From the NCBI RefSeq assembly GCF_000204055.1, contig NW_006768812.1, positions 457,240 to 521,239 on the forward strand: a DNA stretch of 64,000 nt. Reading direction: 5' to 3'. Origin of the DNA: Melampsora larici-populina 98AG31 (lineage: Eukaryota > Basidiomycota > Pucciniomycetes > Pucciniales > Melampsoraceae). A program made the position numbers and the translations under genes. Shown piece by piece: positions 35,577-45,805 of the stretch (the stretch's first letter is position 1; each line of letters opens with the position of its first letter). The notes under the pieces were generated by a model, which saw only the letters and a list, made by a program, of their open reading frames with translations, was not told where the DNA came from and did no database searches.

Positions 35577-35793
35577 CAAGGCCGCCAAGTTGCGACTTGG
35601 CGGCCTTGATGTTTGACGGAAATACCTGTTTGAGGGAAACGGGGCCGCCAAGTTGCAACTTGGCGGCCCCGGTCTGACTGAAATACCCGTGTGAGGCTAA
35701 CGGGGCCGCCAAGTTGCGACTTGGCGGCCTCGTCAAGCTATGAATACCCGTAGTAGTGTGATCGGGCCCGCCAAGTTGCGACTTGGCGGCCCC
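35577..35793. repeat. Four phased GGCCGCCAAGT palindromes
   Basis: Hairpins at 35577-35608, 35641-35670, 35701-35732 and about 35763-35793 share the core GGCCGCCAAGT-TGC(G/A)-ACTTGGCGGCC and recur every 61-64 bp. Linkers share AAATACCCGT and GTGAGG motifs, and a fifth, palindrome-less linker follows to about 35863. Copy two is a perfect 30-bp palindrome. The outer arms differ but stay paired (AAGG/CCTT in copy one, GGGG/CCCC in copy two). GC-rich in an AT-rich setting. Confidence 0.9.
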
Positions 35794-36244
35794 GTTTAGG
35801 CTGGAATACCCGTCCGGATAGCAGATCAGGATCTAACTAAAATACCCGCACAAGGAGAACGGGGTTGTCATACTGTATGTTTGGTGACAAGGTAGATCAT
35901 CTACCCAACTGCTGCGGCTTAGCAGCGGTACCGCACCGGGTCGTGACCCGGGCCGGGTCACTATTCCTTCCTCGTGGTTCGATGAAACCCCAATCCACCT
36001 GTAACCAACTATCAACCGTACCTTTCCGTCGATCCCTTTCTCCCGCCCCACGCCTCAAACTCTCACCGCCACCCCTCGTTTCAGGTTATCTAACGACAAT
36101 CCCCTAATACCCATTCCCACGCCTCTCCGTTTCGTTTTCCCACCCCACGTACGTTTTCTCGATTGTTTTCATGAAACTTTTGCTTATAACTAGCTTGATT
36201 TTGAAACTGACCGCGTGTTGTTCAAACTTTACAGGTTAAATTCG

Positions 36245-39200
36245 ATGCTCGGAAGTGTCGGACAGCGACCTCAACACCGGGGGAAAACGATCAACCTGGT
36301 GCTTCTTACGCGCACCACGCACGATGGAGATGACGACGATGATGATACCAAAAGCTCCTTGAGCTCCGAAGAAGACAAGGACGAGGAAGCCCGGTTGCCT
36401 GTGGATTCCCAAAAAGAGGGCAATGAGCAAACGAACGCTGCTGAGGAGGACAAGAAGCGTGAGTACACCTACTAATGTACACCTCGCCGACACGCGCTGA
36501 CGGTGAACATTTTCAGTGATCCTCACCAGCACGCAGGCCTTGTTGTTGAATGGTGTCACGTACCATTTGGACATCGAGTCCTTCCAAAGAATGTTGATTC
36601 ATCAACGCGATTGGATTGCCGCTTCTTTGGAGGAACAAAAGGTCACCAACGATATTTTTGAGTCTCTGAGGGACACTGGGTATCATATTGAGGGCGTCCT
36701 TGAAAGTAAGTGACAAGGACTCACCCCATGTATTTCTTTTATTGACATTCCAATTTTTGAGTCACAGGTATCAAGAACCGCACGTACCGCAACGAGCGGA
36801 ACTCCCTGGTACAGGTACTAGGGGTGACCATGGAGGACGAAGACGCCGATGAACCGATGGGCAACCCACCACCCCAAACGCCTCTCTTCCGGCCTGAAAT
36901 GCCGGCAGAGGAAGCTGCCGAATCTGACGACGGCGACGAACCTTCCGGTGAAGAGGAGGAGTTTTGCCCCGAATCACCGGAAGCCGACGAGGAATACGAA
37001 CCTCCGGCCAAGAGACGCGCGTCTCTACGCAAATCCTCTGCCAACCATACGAATACGATTCTTCCCTCCGTACCAACACCCACGCAATTTCAAACCCCTT
37101 CGGCCAACGCGTGCTTGCAGGAGCCTCAGAAGAAGTTGACCCCGAAGACACCGAAGGAATCGACCACTCAGGGCGGCAAGTTCCCTAAAACTTCCAACTT
37201 CTCGGATCACACCCAGAAACTAGTGAATCCCAGCCGGACAGCCAAGCAGGCTGGGATCCTCAAAGCAATCGACACTTCCGGCGGCCGGACTGAACGCCCT
37301 GCAAAAAGACGCCGGCCCTCAAAACCTGCCTTGCCTCCGGCTCGTGTCCCCTCACCTCCACCGCCAGCTAAAAACCCTGAGCTCAAGCGAGCGGAAGGCG
37401 GTTTTCGCCGCATCAGCAGTGACATCCTGGATTTTGCACAGCACCCAAGCTGGTATCCTCCAATGACCGCGAATCCTTCGGATCCATTCTACACCCTATT
37501 CTCGAAACCTTTTGAAATGCCACCTGATCGTAGTGTTCACCTCTCGATTTCGCATTATGTCAAAGCCACGTGGGACACGGCCCCCCATCAGAGCAAACTG
37601 CTTACGAATCTGCGGCGGGGACTCGACGCATACTCGTTGATGTTTTCATAGCTCCAAGGTGTAAGGAACACCCCAGGATTTGGCCCGCAGGATCTTTGTG
37701 ACTTGCACGATTGTTTGAATCCCCTGCTGACGGCCTTGAAACACGGGGAGAAACTCATTGGGCAGATGGTTCCTCCTCGAGGCATTCCCCATTCAGTCGC
37801 GCCCAATGCGCCCCTCGCACAACCATATGCTGATGGGCCAGCACCGGCCGAGGCAACCTCCCTTCCCGCTGCCAACAAAGCCTGCGCAACGGAGGACAGC
37901 CAGTCTTCTGACGAAGGATACTCCGAGCTCCCTGAGGACCTAGAATGAGAAATCACATTGATTGAAGACCATTTACGTCTACCAACCAACATCCCAATTG
38001 GAACTGCAACTGATCAATTCGCGCTATTCTTCGATCATCCCCTCCGGCTCACAGTCTCTGAACTTGATGAAGATGGCTCGTGGGGTTTATTTGTCAATGA
38101 ATTAGACTTGCACCTTTAGAAAAACAAGGTCCCCCAACGATTTCGAAGGGGCCCAAACGGGTTTGAAGGCTTGTTCCGCCGATGGGTCATGTTGTCACGA
38201 GCTGAGGCTTACTGGGCCAGTCCGAGCTACGATCTGCTCCTGAAGACCAAGTTTCAGACCATCAAAGATTTTGTGCAAGGTCAGAGGGTCCAATCCGCCC
38301 CTTCGGATCTTCCAGCTCCTGCTGTAGACGGCGCTTCGGCTCAGCCGCCCTCTGCAGTCGTGCCAACTCCCCAACCCCCATCTCCAGGGGAACTCTCTAT
38401 GAGGGGGCCAGACGAGGCCCCCCACCCAGCTACAAATTTATTGCAGGCTGCAACGGCCTTGCAACCACAAGAGGCGACCACGCCGCACACGATCGAAGCC
38501 ATGGCGAAAGAATTGCCATTTCAAGCCCAGACTACACTCACCACGTGTATTCCAGACCAATCACTGGCTGAGCCCCCTGCACCCTTGGGTTCACCTGGTT
38601 TGATTCCCACGATACCTCAGGAGTCATCTCCTTCGTCTCTATCCCCTAACATGAGGCAGTCACTACATGACAAGGCCCCTGCGAAAGATGCCTCCACATC
38701 TTACCAGGCCTCATCAGCGGTTCTAATCAACCCACCTGGAGGTATTCCACCAGGCGGCGTACCGATCCCAATTAACCCTGATGTTTGGCAGGTATCACTA
38801 TCCCGTTCAATTTGGGTGGTTGACAACACCGCGCCCTTCAAGGTAACCAAGATGACTGTGGAGAAAAAGGTTATCGACAACAGCAATGTCTCAGGTATCT
38901 ATCACGCGGCACTGGGCTTGTTGCGGTTGAGGAAATGAGGAACCGACAACGCGGCGTTGGAGGTGGGAGCTTCACCCACACCACCTTTCAAGATCTTGCC
39001 CAAAAGCAAGCTGTGTGTCCATACATGGCTTAGCAAGGATCCAAGTAAGTTAGCATTTTTGTGAACCGCATCATTAGAGAATGCTGACATCCATCATATT
39101 ACTATGTAGATATGCGCCTGTTTCAATGTGCTGCTGAGGCGCCATGGCACCGAGCAGACATATTTCGCCTCGACAACACGGAACTTATCAAGAAGGGTCC

Positions 39201-40101
39201 CACCAATGAGGATGCGCACACCCAGTATGTGCACGAGATCCTCGGGGTTCTTTGCCACAGCTCGACACCTAAGATAGATCAGGGTGTGTGATATGTTCTC
39301 GCGGCTGTTGCATACTGCAAGATGGAGAACGTGGATTCCCAACCGCCGCCAGCAGTTACTCCGGATTCGTGTCCCAACATCAAAATTGCCAATGGTCTCA
39401 GGGCCGCCCATCATTATCATCAGCTTCAACTATGTACCAGTAGTACTACTGTACGCGAGTGTGTTATTGCCATGTGGGAATTGGTGACCAAAATTTATGG
39501 CATTTTGGAGGCTCTTGCTAGTTTGCAAGCCCGGCTTCGTCATGTCGAACAGCTCTTCCAAGCGCCTGAACAGCAACACGAACAACTTGACGCGGATTAT
39601 GATAACCTCACCAAGTCAGTAGGTGCGGGCCAGATTCCACCAGTTTCATTCGGCTACTTGGTTGCCTTTCTCACCTCTGGCGTCAAGGGACTTTTACTTT
39701 TTCCTCGCGATCCCAAACGGTTTGGACTCTGCAAGCTTCCGCATTTCCTTGTCCTAGTCACCCGAATTCAAGGGGAACATCCTATTGAAGAGCCATTCTG
39801 GAAACACACGCAGGATTTTTTGCTCAGGCTCATACGTGAAGCTCTTTTCCCTGAAGGATTTGATTCATCAGATGGTTTAGCAAATGCTGGGATGAATGAC
39901 CCCTCAAATTTGGATCAATGGCATCCCAAGGAGTGTTCAAAACTCCTGCTTGCTCAAGCCATGCAAAGAGACTTGGCCACCTTCTGTCAGATGAGGCCTG
40001 TGCTGACAGGTGCTCCATACCTTGATAACCCATATGACTGCCCATTTCATCCAGTTTCTACTGGTAATCAGACAATGATGCCTCAAGCAGGCCTCGAATA
40101 G
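36245..40101 (+). pseudogene. Long unknown gene (about 1223 codons) with five nonsense codons
   Basis: Exons 36245-36458, 36517-36705, 36768-39044 and 39110-40101 join with GT-AG introns of 58, 62 and 65 nt in phase. The reading is continuous except for TAG 37649, TGA 37946, TAG 38117, TGA 38936 and TGA 39289; no frameshift was needed. Features: acidic N-terminus with a poly-Asp run (DGDDDDDDTKSSLSSEEDKD), a helical block (LLLNGVTYHLDIESFQRMLI), acidic and Pro-rich middle with basic patches (RPAKRRRPSKPALPPARVP), Pro/Ala/Ser-rich linker, and a C-terminal helical part (LEALASLQARLRHVEQLFQ). No family recognised. The body is more GC-rich than its surroundings. It lies 400 bp upstream of, and co-oriented with, the intact transposase. 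Confidence 0.7.
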
Positions 40102-40504
40102 TTTTTCATCTTTTTTTGCTTGTTTGTGCGCTGTGCTGTTCATTTCTAAAAAAACCAATGTACCTTATACCAAAAGTTTGTAACTACTGCTTGTTGGCTT
40201 GGTGTGCTTCATGTTGCAACCACAACTGTAAGGTGAATAACAAAGATGTATCCACAATGACAACAAAAAATGATGTAACGTCCCAATACTGTCTGCAATG
40301 TTGAACACAGCCTCCAAAAAACCACTATAGTACTCAATGTACTATGTCACCCTAACCCTAATACCACTTACACAAAGAGAATTACATGTGTTCAGACATG
40401 TAACATGTAACCTTTTGACCTCTTTTGGGCTCTGATACCTAGCTGCACCACTCCCCACCAACACCATCCACTTACCTACTACACCTTCACATCTTTGCCA
40501 CAGT
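40102..40504. other. Promoter-side spacer of the Plavaka transposase
   Basis: It holds AT-rich sequence with a repeated TTACATGTGTTCAGACATGTAAC dyad at about 40381-40403 (20-nt core ACATGTGTTCAGACATGT). No gene seen. Confidence 0.4.
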
Positions 40505-43500
40505 ATGCCACTCACTCTGGGATCCCATGCTGTTGCCCTGGGTCCCCTTCATATCTTGTGTTCATGCACCCAGCTGAGATGCTCACAAAAGACAATTGAG
40601 ACCATGGGTAATGTCCACAAAGGCCAATTGTTCAGTCGAACAAGATATCCAAAGCACCTTTCCAAAATCAACAGACTATTGGAAACCACCACACCATTTC
40701 CCATCCCCAGCAACCATCCGCCACCTCGAACTCTACCATATACATTGGCCCAGCCCTCTACATCAATAGTACGATAACCCAATCATCTTTCATTCCAAGC
40801 TTTGAGCATTTCTGACCCCACCATTGCGTTTTTCAGGGAGGCCCTTCGAATACTCCTGTTGCTTCAACCAGCCATACCCTACTGGCCCCAACAGTGCCCC
40901 CAATTGGAGCTGCCACAGCGATTCAAAGTAACAAACGAGCCAGAGAAGATGAAGACAACCAAGTTGTTATGGTTTCTCGTGACCCAAAAGCTCCACGCCT
41001 AGAGCGTGGCCACACAGTCTTTACTATTTCTACCCCACGTCGATTTTTGCAGGACCCTCTCTGCATGCAAGAAATGTTCAAAGTGGCCAAGGAACACCTC
41101 TTTCATAACGTCGGGGTCAAAGCTTGTCGAAAAAGTCTTGCCAAAGCTAGAGAGTCAGAATACGAACACAAGCTTGCACAAGATCCAACAACCAAACAGA
41201 AAGTTTGGAACCAGATCCCCCTCGGCCTTCCTGCACTTTTCAAGATTTTGAAACTTGAGACAACCATCCAATCACAAATATGTTGCCCATTCTGTTGTGC
41301 TTTGTCTTCAATTCAAGCACTTTTACCACTCAATTCATCACCAGCTCCACTCTGTGATGTCCCACAATTTACTACGAAAGCGTCAACTACTCTTCCCAAA
41401 GAACCTTGTCAATCTCCTCTCTATGAAATATCATCAGGAACAGTTCAGAAACCCATCAGGCTTTTCTTCTATCAGTCGTTACGTTTGTGGCTTGGAAAGA
41501 TGCTCCAGTGTCATTACTTTGAAGAAGCAATTGACGCACACCTTCATCGTCAGCAACCAGCCAATGATAGAATGGATGATATTTGGGATGGTACTTTGTG
41601 GAAAACCTTTAAGAAAGACAGCTACATCTTCACATCAAGGTCAGGTAACCTTGTATTCGGATTATGGTGTGATTGGTTCAATCCTGGTGGCAAGAATGCA
41701 CCAACAAAGACTTCAGTTGGTGTCATGCTCCTCACCTGTTTCAATCTACCACCAACAATACGATATAAAAAAGAGAACATCTGCATCTATGGTATCATGC
41801 CAGGTCCATCTGAACCATCACTCTCGGAAATGAATCACTTTATCAAACCTCTAGTCACTGAAATGGCGGAGTTCTGGGACGACATTACCTTCACGTCAAC
41901 ATCGAACCATCCTAAAGGGCGTATCCTCCGGGCTGCACTATGGCCTATTCATGGTGACGTTCCAGCTATGAAAAAGGTCACCGGAGGAACTTCACACTCG
42001 TCCACATGTTTTTGCTCTCTCTGTCACATAGATCGGACTCTCTACCACTCTCAATCACCAGCACCAAAAGTTGAACTCCATAATTCTGAGGGAGTTGAGA
42101 TCAAAGGTGTAGAATGGGAACAATTCAAAACTGCAAGTGAGCAAGCTAAACTGGCAAAGACAACGGGAATTCAATATAGTATCCTTCATGAGCTGCCATA
42201 CTGGCAAGCTGTTGAATTCTTTTCAGTTGATATCATGCACAACATCTTCCTTGGTCCGTACAAAGACTTTTCAACACAGTATATTCAAGTACCTGCTGCA
42301 GGCGAGGCTCTCGAAGCCAAACGAAAAAAAATGGAATTCAGTAACCGGCAGTATGATGTGCAGCTACCTCGATCAGCATCCCCTAGTCCACCTGCAACCA
42401 ATGATGCAGCTTCCACAAGCAATATGCCTCCTCCCCAACCTCCGTCCCGCCATTCTTATGATACTCGATTGGCTGCATCCTCTAATCTCCATCAGGATAT
42501 GGCGTCATCAGGGGGATCTGACCATACAATAAGAGGTAGAAAGAAAAATGGCGATGGATCCGACCGCTCTCAATCACCTACACCTCCGCCTCCAGCCATC
42601 ATTCCTGAGATCACGGCTTATGAGCTTGATTTGCTTCAACTCTGTATCAAGCAAGCAAAAGCCCCTTCCTGGCTCACTCGACCTCAGAAGAACTTTGGAA
42701 TGGCTAGTGCAGGGACTCCCAAAGCTGCTGAATGGCATTCATTATATAAAGTCTTCATTGTACTGGCTTGGATACCTCATTTCAAAGTTGGAGATCCTGC
42801 ATCAACATCAGCAAAAATCCTAGCTAGCCTTCTTCAGCTCATACAGATTGGCAACATTTGTACCCAGCGTTCCTTTCAGCATGGTGATGGGGAGATGATT
42901 ACCACCTTGGTTGAGGAACATCAAGCTACACTAGGGGAAGGATGGCCGCACAAGAAGAAAAAGCCCAACTTGCATTTTGAGGAACATATCGGCCACATCT
43001 CCGCAGTACTGCTTGGGCCTCCAGCTTACACAGCTAGCTGGTCAGGTGAGCGTATCATTGGAGTCCTTGTGCAGACCTCAAAGAATGGAAATCAAAGTGG
43101 GTTTCTTACTCCTTAGTGCAAGTAGGATGCAGCAACTGACCTTGATGTTGTTTGAGTAGGACAAGTGGGTGAGACTTTGCTCAAACAGCATTCAATGCGT
43201 GGATTCTTTCAAGCGATGATCCACAACAGCCATCCTGCCATTGAGGCTGATCCTATCATCAAAGAATGCCTGCAACAAAAGCAACGAACCAAATGGACCA
43301 CCAAAAAACTCAACCCTGAAGCATTTGATGCCCTCCAGAAACTTGGGATTCTTGGGCCTGACCAGACTTCAGCATCCACATTTGATATCACTACAAGCCT
43401 AGTCATCTCTAACAAGCCACACAGTACATACAACAAAACCCCTGGGAACAGCTACATCTCATACTTGTTGGACTCATGTCAAAGCGTTGGTACTATCACA

Positions 43501-43871
43501 GACATTGTCAAGCTCCCTGATGTCACCCAGCCGGTTCTAGTGGTGAGATCACTGAAGTATCTAAATGCTGAAGACAAGCACAAGGACCCATATTCTTCCT
43601 TGCCACTGTTGCTGAATGCAACAGTTATATATGTTTTGCATGGGGAGTATCACATTGTTCCATGTCACAAGGTGATTGGCCAGCTTGTTGTACAACCTAA
43701 CACAGCAGGAACGTTTGGTATTGCTTGTCCAACACTCTCAATAGTACAGCTGAATAATCTAGTGAGTTCCCATAATATTCATCAGGTGGATATTTCCTGA
43801 CCCATTTTATAACTTTCCAGGGCTTTGTGCAAGAACTCAACTTGGAAGATGACGCTATGGCTATAGAATAA
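40505..43871 (+). CDS. Plavaka/CACTA-type transposase, intact
   Basis: Exons 40505-40768, 40837-43096, 43160-43761 and 43821-43871 join in phase with GT-AG introns of 68, 63 and 59 nt: 1058 aa, no stop. The N-terminus has a Cys-rich segment (LCSCTQLRCSQKTIETMGNV) like the zinc-finger start of this family. The core matches Plavaka transposases: DDIWDGTLWKTF, GNLVFGLWCDWFNP, SVGVMLLTCFNLPPTIRYK, ICIYGIMPGPSEPSLSEMNH, LWPIHGDVPAMKKVTGGTSH, CSLCHID and VEFFSVDIMHNIFLGPYKDF. It catalyses cut-and-paste movement; the RNase H-fold acidic residues probably include Asp of LWCDWF and HGDVPA. The C-terminus is acidic. It lies 690 bp inside the right end of the element defined by terminal repeats, and may be active. 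Confidence 0.85.
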
Positions 43872-44459
43872 GCATGATTAGGGTTTTTTTTATCTTGCCA
43901 CACTGGAGATGTTCTCAATTCCCTTGTTCCTGGTTCAAAAAGGTTCAAATCTTTCATCATCACAAATGAGTTAAGAGTCTCATGCATGGCCAGTGTTGGG
44001 ATGGAGCACTTCAACAATGACATTTGTCATTCCAGATGTGTTCTCAAAATGTCCCCAAAAAAAACTTGTGAAAATTTTCACATTTCACAAAGTGAGAGAA
44101 AAGGAAACAGTTGTATTACTTTTCGGACTGAGCTTTTGTTGGTACCTGATGACAAGAAGTTTTAATGATGATGTATCCTGGATCCTATCCAGCTACCCTG
44201 CTGTAACATGGCATTTGATTGAACTGGATATCCAGAAACTGTGGATGAAGAGCATGAAACGATTACACATGCGCTCAAACTTTACTGCATGGGAAGTTTT
44301 CAGGATGCAATATTTCATACTGAGTAATCAAAAAGAAGACACTGGAAGGTCTGGGAGGATGAATTTGCTTCTTCAGCTGTACTATTGAACTAGCTCCATG
44401 CAGAGCTGCCAGTATATGCAGCTCATGCATATCCCCCACTCAAACTGAATTTGAGTTCA
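43872..44459. other. Right non-coding part of the Plavaka element
   Basis: No gene seen; the ORF spanning 43993-44388 has no recognisable features. Confidence 0.45.
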
Positions 44460-44558
44460 ATCTGAAGTTGAACTTGAATTGAATCTGAATTGGATTGAAA
44501 TTGAATTGAGGTGATTCATACTCACCGGCCTGCCAGTGCCTAGTAAAATGTCACTGTG
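44460..44558 (-). repeat. Right terminal inverted repeat of the Plavaka element
   Basis: Read on the minus strand from 44558 it starts CACAGTGACATTTTAC and continues with the same dyad and TTCAATCCAATT units as the left end. The adjacent AAG at 44559-44561 matches the triplet left of 28822. Confidence 0.8.
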
Positions 44559-45065
44559 AAGGTATGCTGCAGCATCAGCAAATACACCTAATAGGGTAAG
44601 CTTTGATTTCAACCAATTACCTGCACTGACTAGCATCTGGATTGCCTTTGCCGTCACAGAAGCACAAGAAGGAACTGTGATATCAGCCGCAGAAGAGAAC
44701 ATTCTCTCACAAGGGCAAGAGGTGCCCAATATACCAAGATAGTCATGAGCAAGTGTTGCAAGGACCGGGGAGTCCATCTTATGCTCCTATAAGCAGTTGA
44801 ATAAAATCAGCAATGAGATTGAATTTGTAGAGATAGTGAAAGTGGTCAACTTACTCTCCACCAGTCTAGCTCAGACTGACCCGCAAGTAACAAATGCACC
44901 CCATCAACATAACTGCCATGTTCCTTGCTGTGTTTATCAAGAGGTGACGAAGGTGACACTTGGGTGGTGAAGACATCAAATTGTGAACACATCAGGCTGG
45001 GAGAAATGAGATTGGGTGAAGTTTGAGTAGCTTGATCATTTTCTGAGGTCAAGTTGATAGGAAGA
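44559..45065 (-). pseudogene. hAT transposase C-terminal fragment, split by the Plavaka element
   Basis: Exon 45052-44855 (ends SELDWWR), 68-nt intron (GTAAGT...TTATAG), exon 44786 down to 44559, in phase. The motif order DWW...SPVLATLAHDYLGILGTSCP...CERMFSSAAD is the hAT dimerisation region, which lets hAT transposases multimerise. Upstream sequence stops making sense near 45066, so the catalytic part is missing. The last codon before the Plavaka end is CTT, exactly the duplicated triplet, and the frame continues at 28818-28777 to a stop. hAT remnant was present before the Plavaka insertion. Confidence 0.8.
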
Positions 45066-45575
45066 CATCAACAATTGTGTCCTTGCAACTCCGCATGTGA
45101 AATAGTACTGGTCGGGGAAGATAAAAACAGCTATATAGAGGGTTATGCATTTATATGATTGCAGATTCACAAAGCCCCAGCATGAGCAGAAGAGATGTGC
45201 CATTTTTCAAGTCATTTGGATTGCAATTGAAAAAGTTATTAACAACTGTGTCCTTGCAACTCATGATACAAAATACTACCGGACAGGGAATATAGATGCA
45301 GCTATGTATATTATTACATGGTGAGTGTGATGTGTTAGAGCATCCACTATCGTCTCTGTAAACGGCCTCGGTACTGTAAATTTGACTGAAATTTACAGGT
45401 CCAAATGTCAAAATCACCAATCGTGTACCAGGTACACATTGGTACGTACCGATTCAGTAAAATATTGGCAGAGGTCCAGGAAATCTGCTGGACTTCTGCA
45501 GAATATCTACCAAATTGGTATCCACCGAATCTACAGAATCCACCGAGTGAATCCATCACAACCTTGTGGAATTAA
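45066..45575. other. Spacer between hAT remnant and the next element
   Basis: No gene seen. A small hairpin TGTAAATTT-GACTG-AAATTTACA lies at about 45376-45398. Confidence 0.4.
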
Positions 45576-45644
45576 TACGGAAGCCGTGACGTGAAACGAC
45601 CGCCACAAATTTTTCAAAACTTCGGTTTTTGGTTTTTGGTTTTC
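45576..45644 (+). repeat. Left terminal inverted repeat of the 8.3-kb element
   Basis: Inverted partner of 53800-53868; outermost 15 bases TACGGAAGCCGTGAC are identical, as are the inner TTCAAAACTTC and GTTTTTGGTTTTTGGTTTTC blocks. Confidence 0.85.
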
Positions 45645-45805
45645 AGTTTTCAGTTATTCGATTTTTCAGTATTGTTAATTTCCTTTTTTGTTAGCCCCTG
45701 CACATACATGAGAATATCATCAATGATGCTGTCATTTTTGCAGCCTAAGATCACCCCTTGCCTTGTGCCCTTCTGAAAAAATCAAACCACCGCAGAACAT
45801 CGGTG

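Larger units (their letters stand above)
28822..44558. mobile_element. 15.7-kb CACTA/Plavaka-type DNA transposon with cargo genes
   Basis: The left end 28822 and right end 44558 are inverted copies of CACAGTGACATTTTACT(A/G)GG continuing for about 95 bp with roughly 80 percent identity and a subterminal TTCAATCCAATT motif. The flanking triplets are AAG (28819-28821) and AAG (44559-44561). CACTA-superfamily elements end in CAC and make 2-3 bp target duplications. Inside lie an intact Plavaka transposase gene and at least three other genes. Removing the element and one AAG rejoins a hAT transposase frame. The unit is therefore well supported; whether all internal genes travelled together or entered by nested insertion is open. 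Confidence 0.75.

Noticed and set aside
36739..37083. Several Gly/Ser-rich ORFs antisense to the long gene at 36-38 kb
   Set aside because: Shadows caused by GC-rich codon use on the plus strand.
41255..41833. Second-frame 192-codon ORF in the Plavaka gene
   Set aside because: Out-of-frame shadow of the transposase exon, as are the ORFs at 42137 and 42548.
28824..44556. The inverted CAGTGACATTTTAC ends as hAT terminal repeats
   Set aside because: CAGTG is hAT-like, but no 8-bp duplication flanks them; extending to CACAGTG gives matching AAG triplets and restores the hAT gene frame, so they belong to the CACTA-type element.
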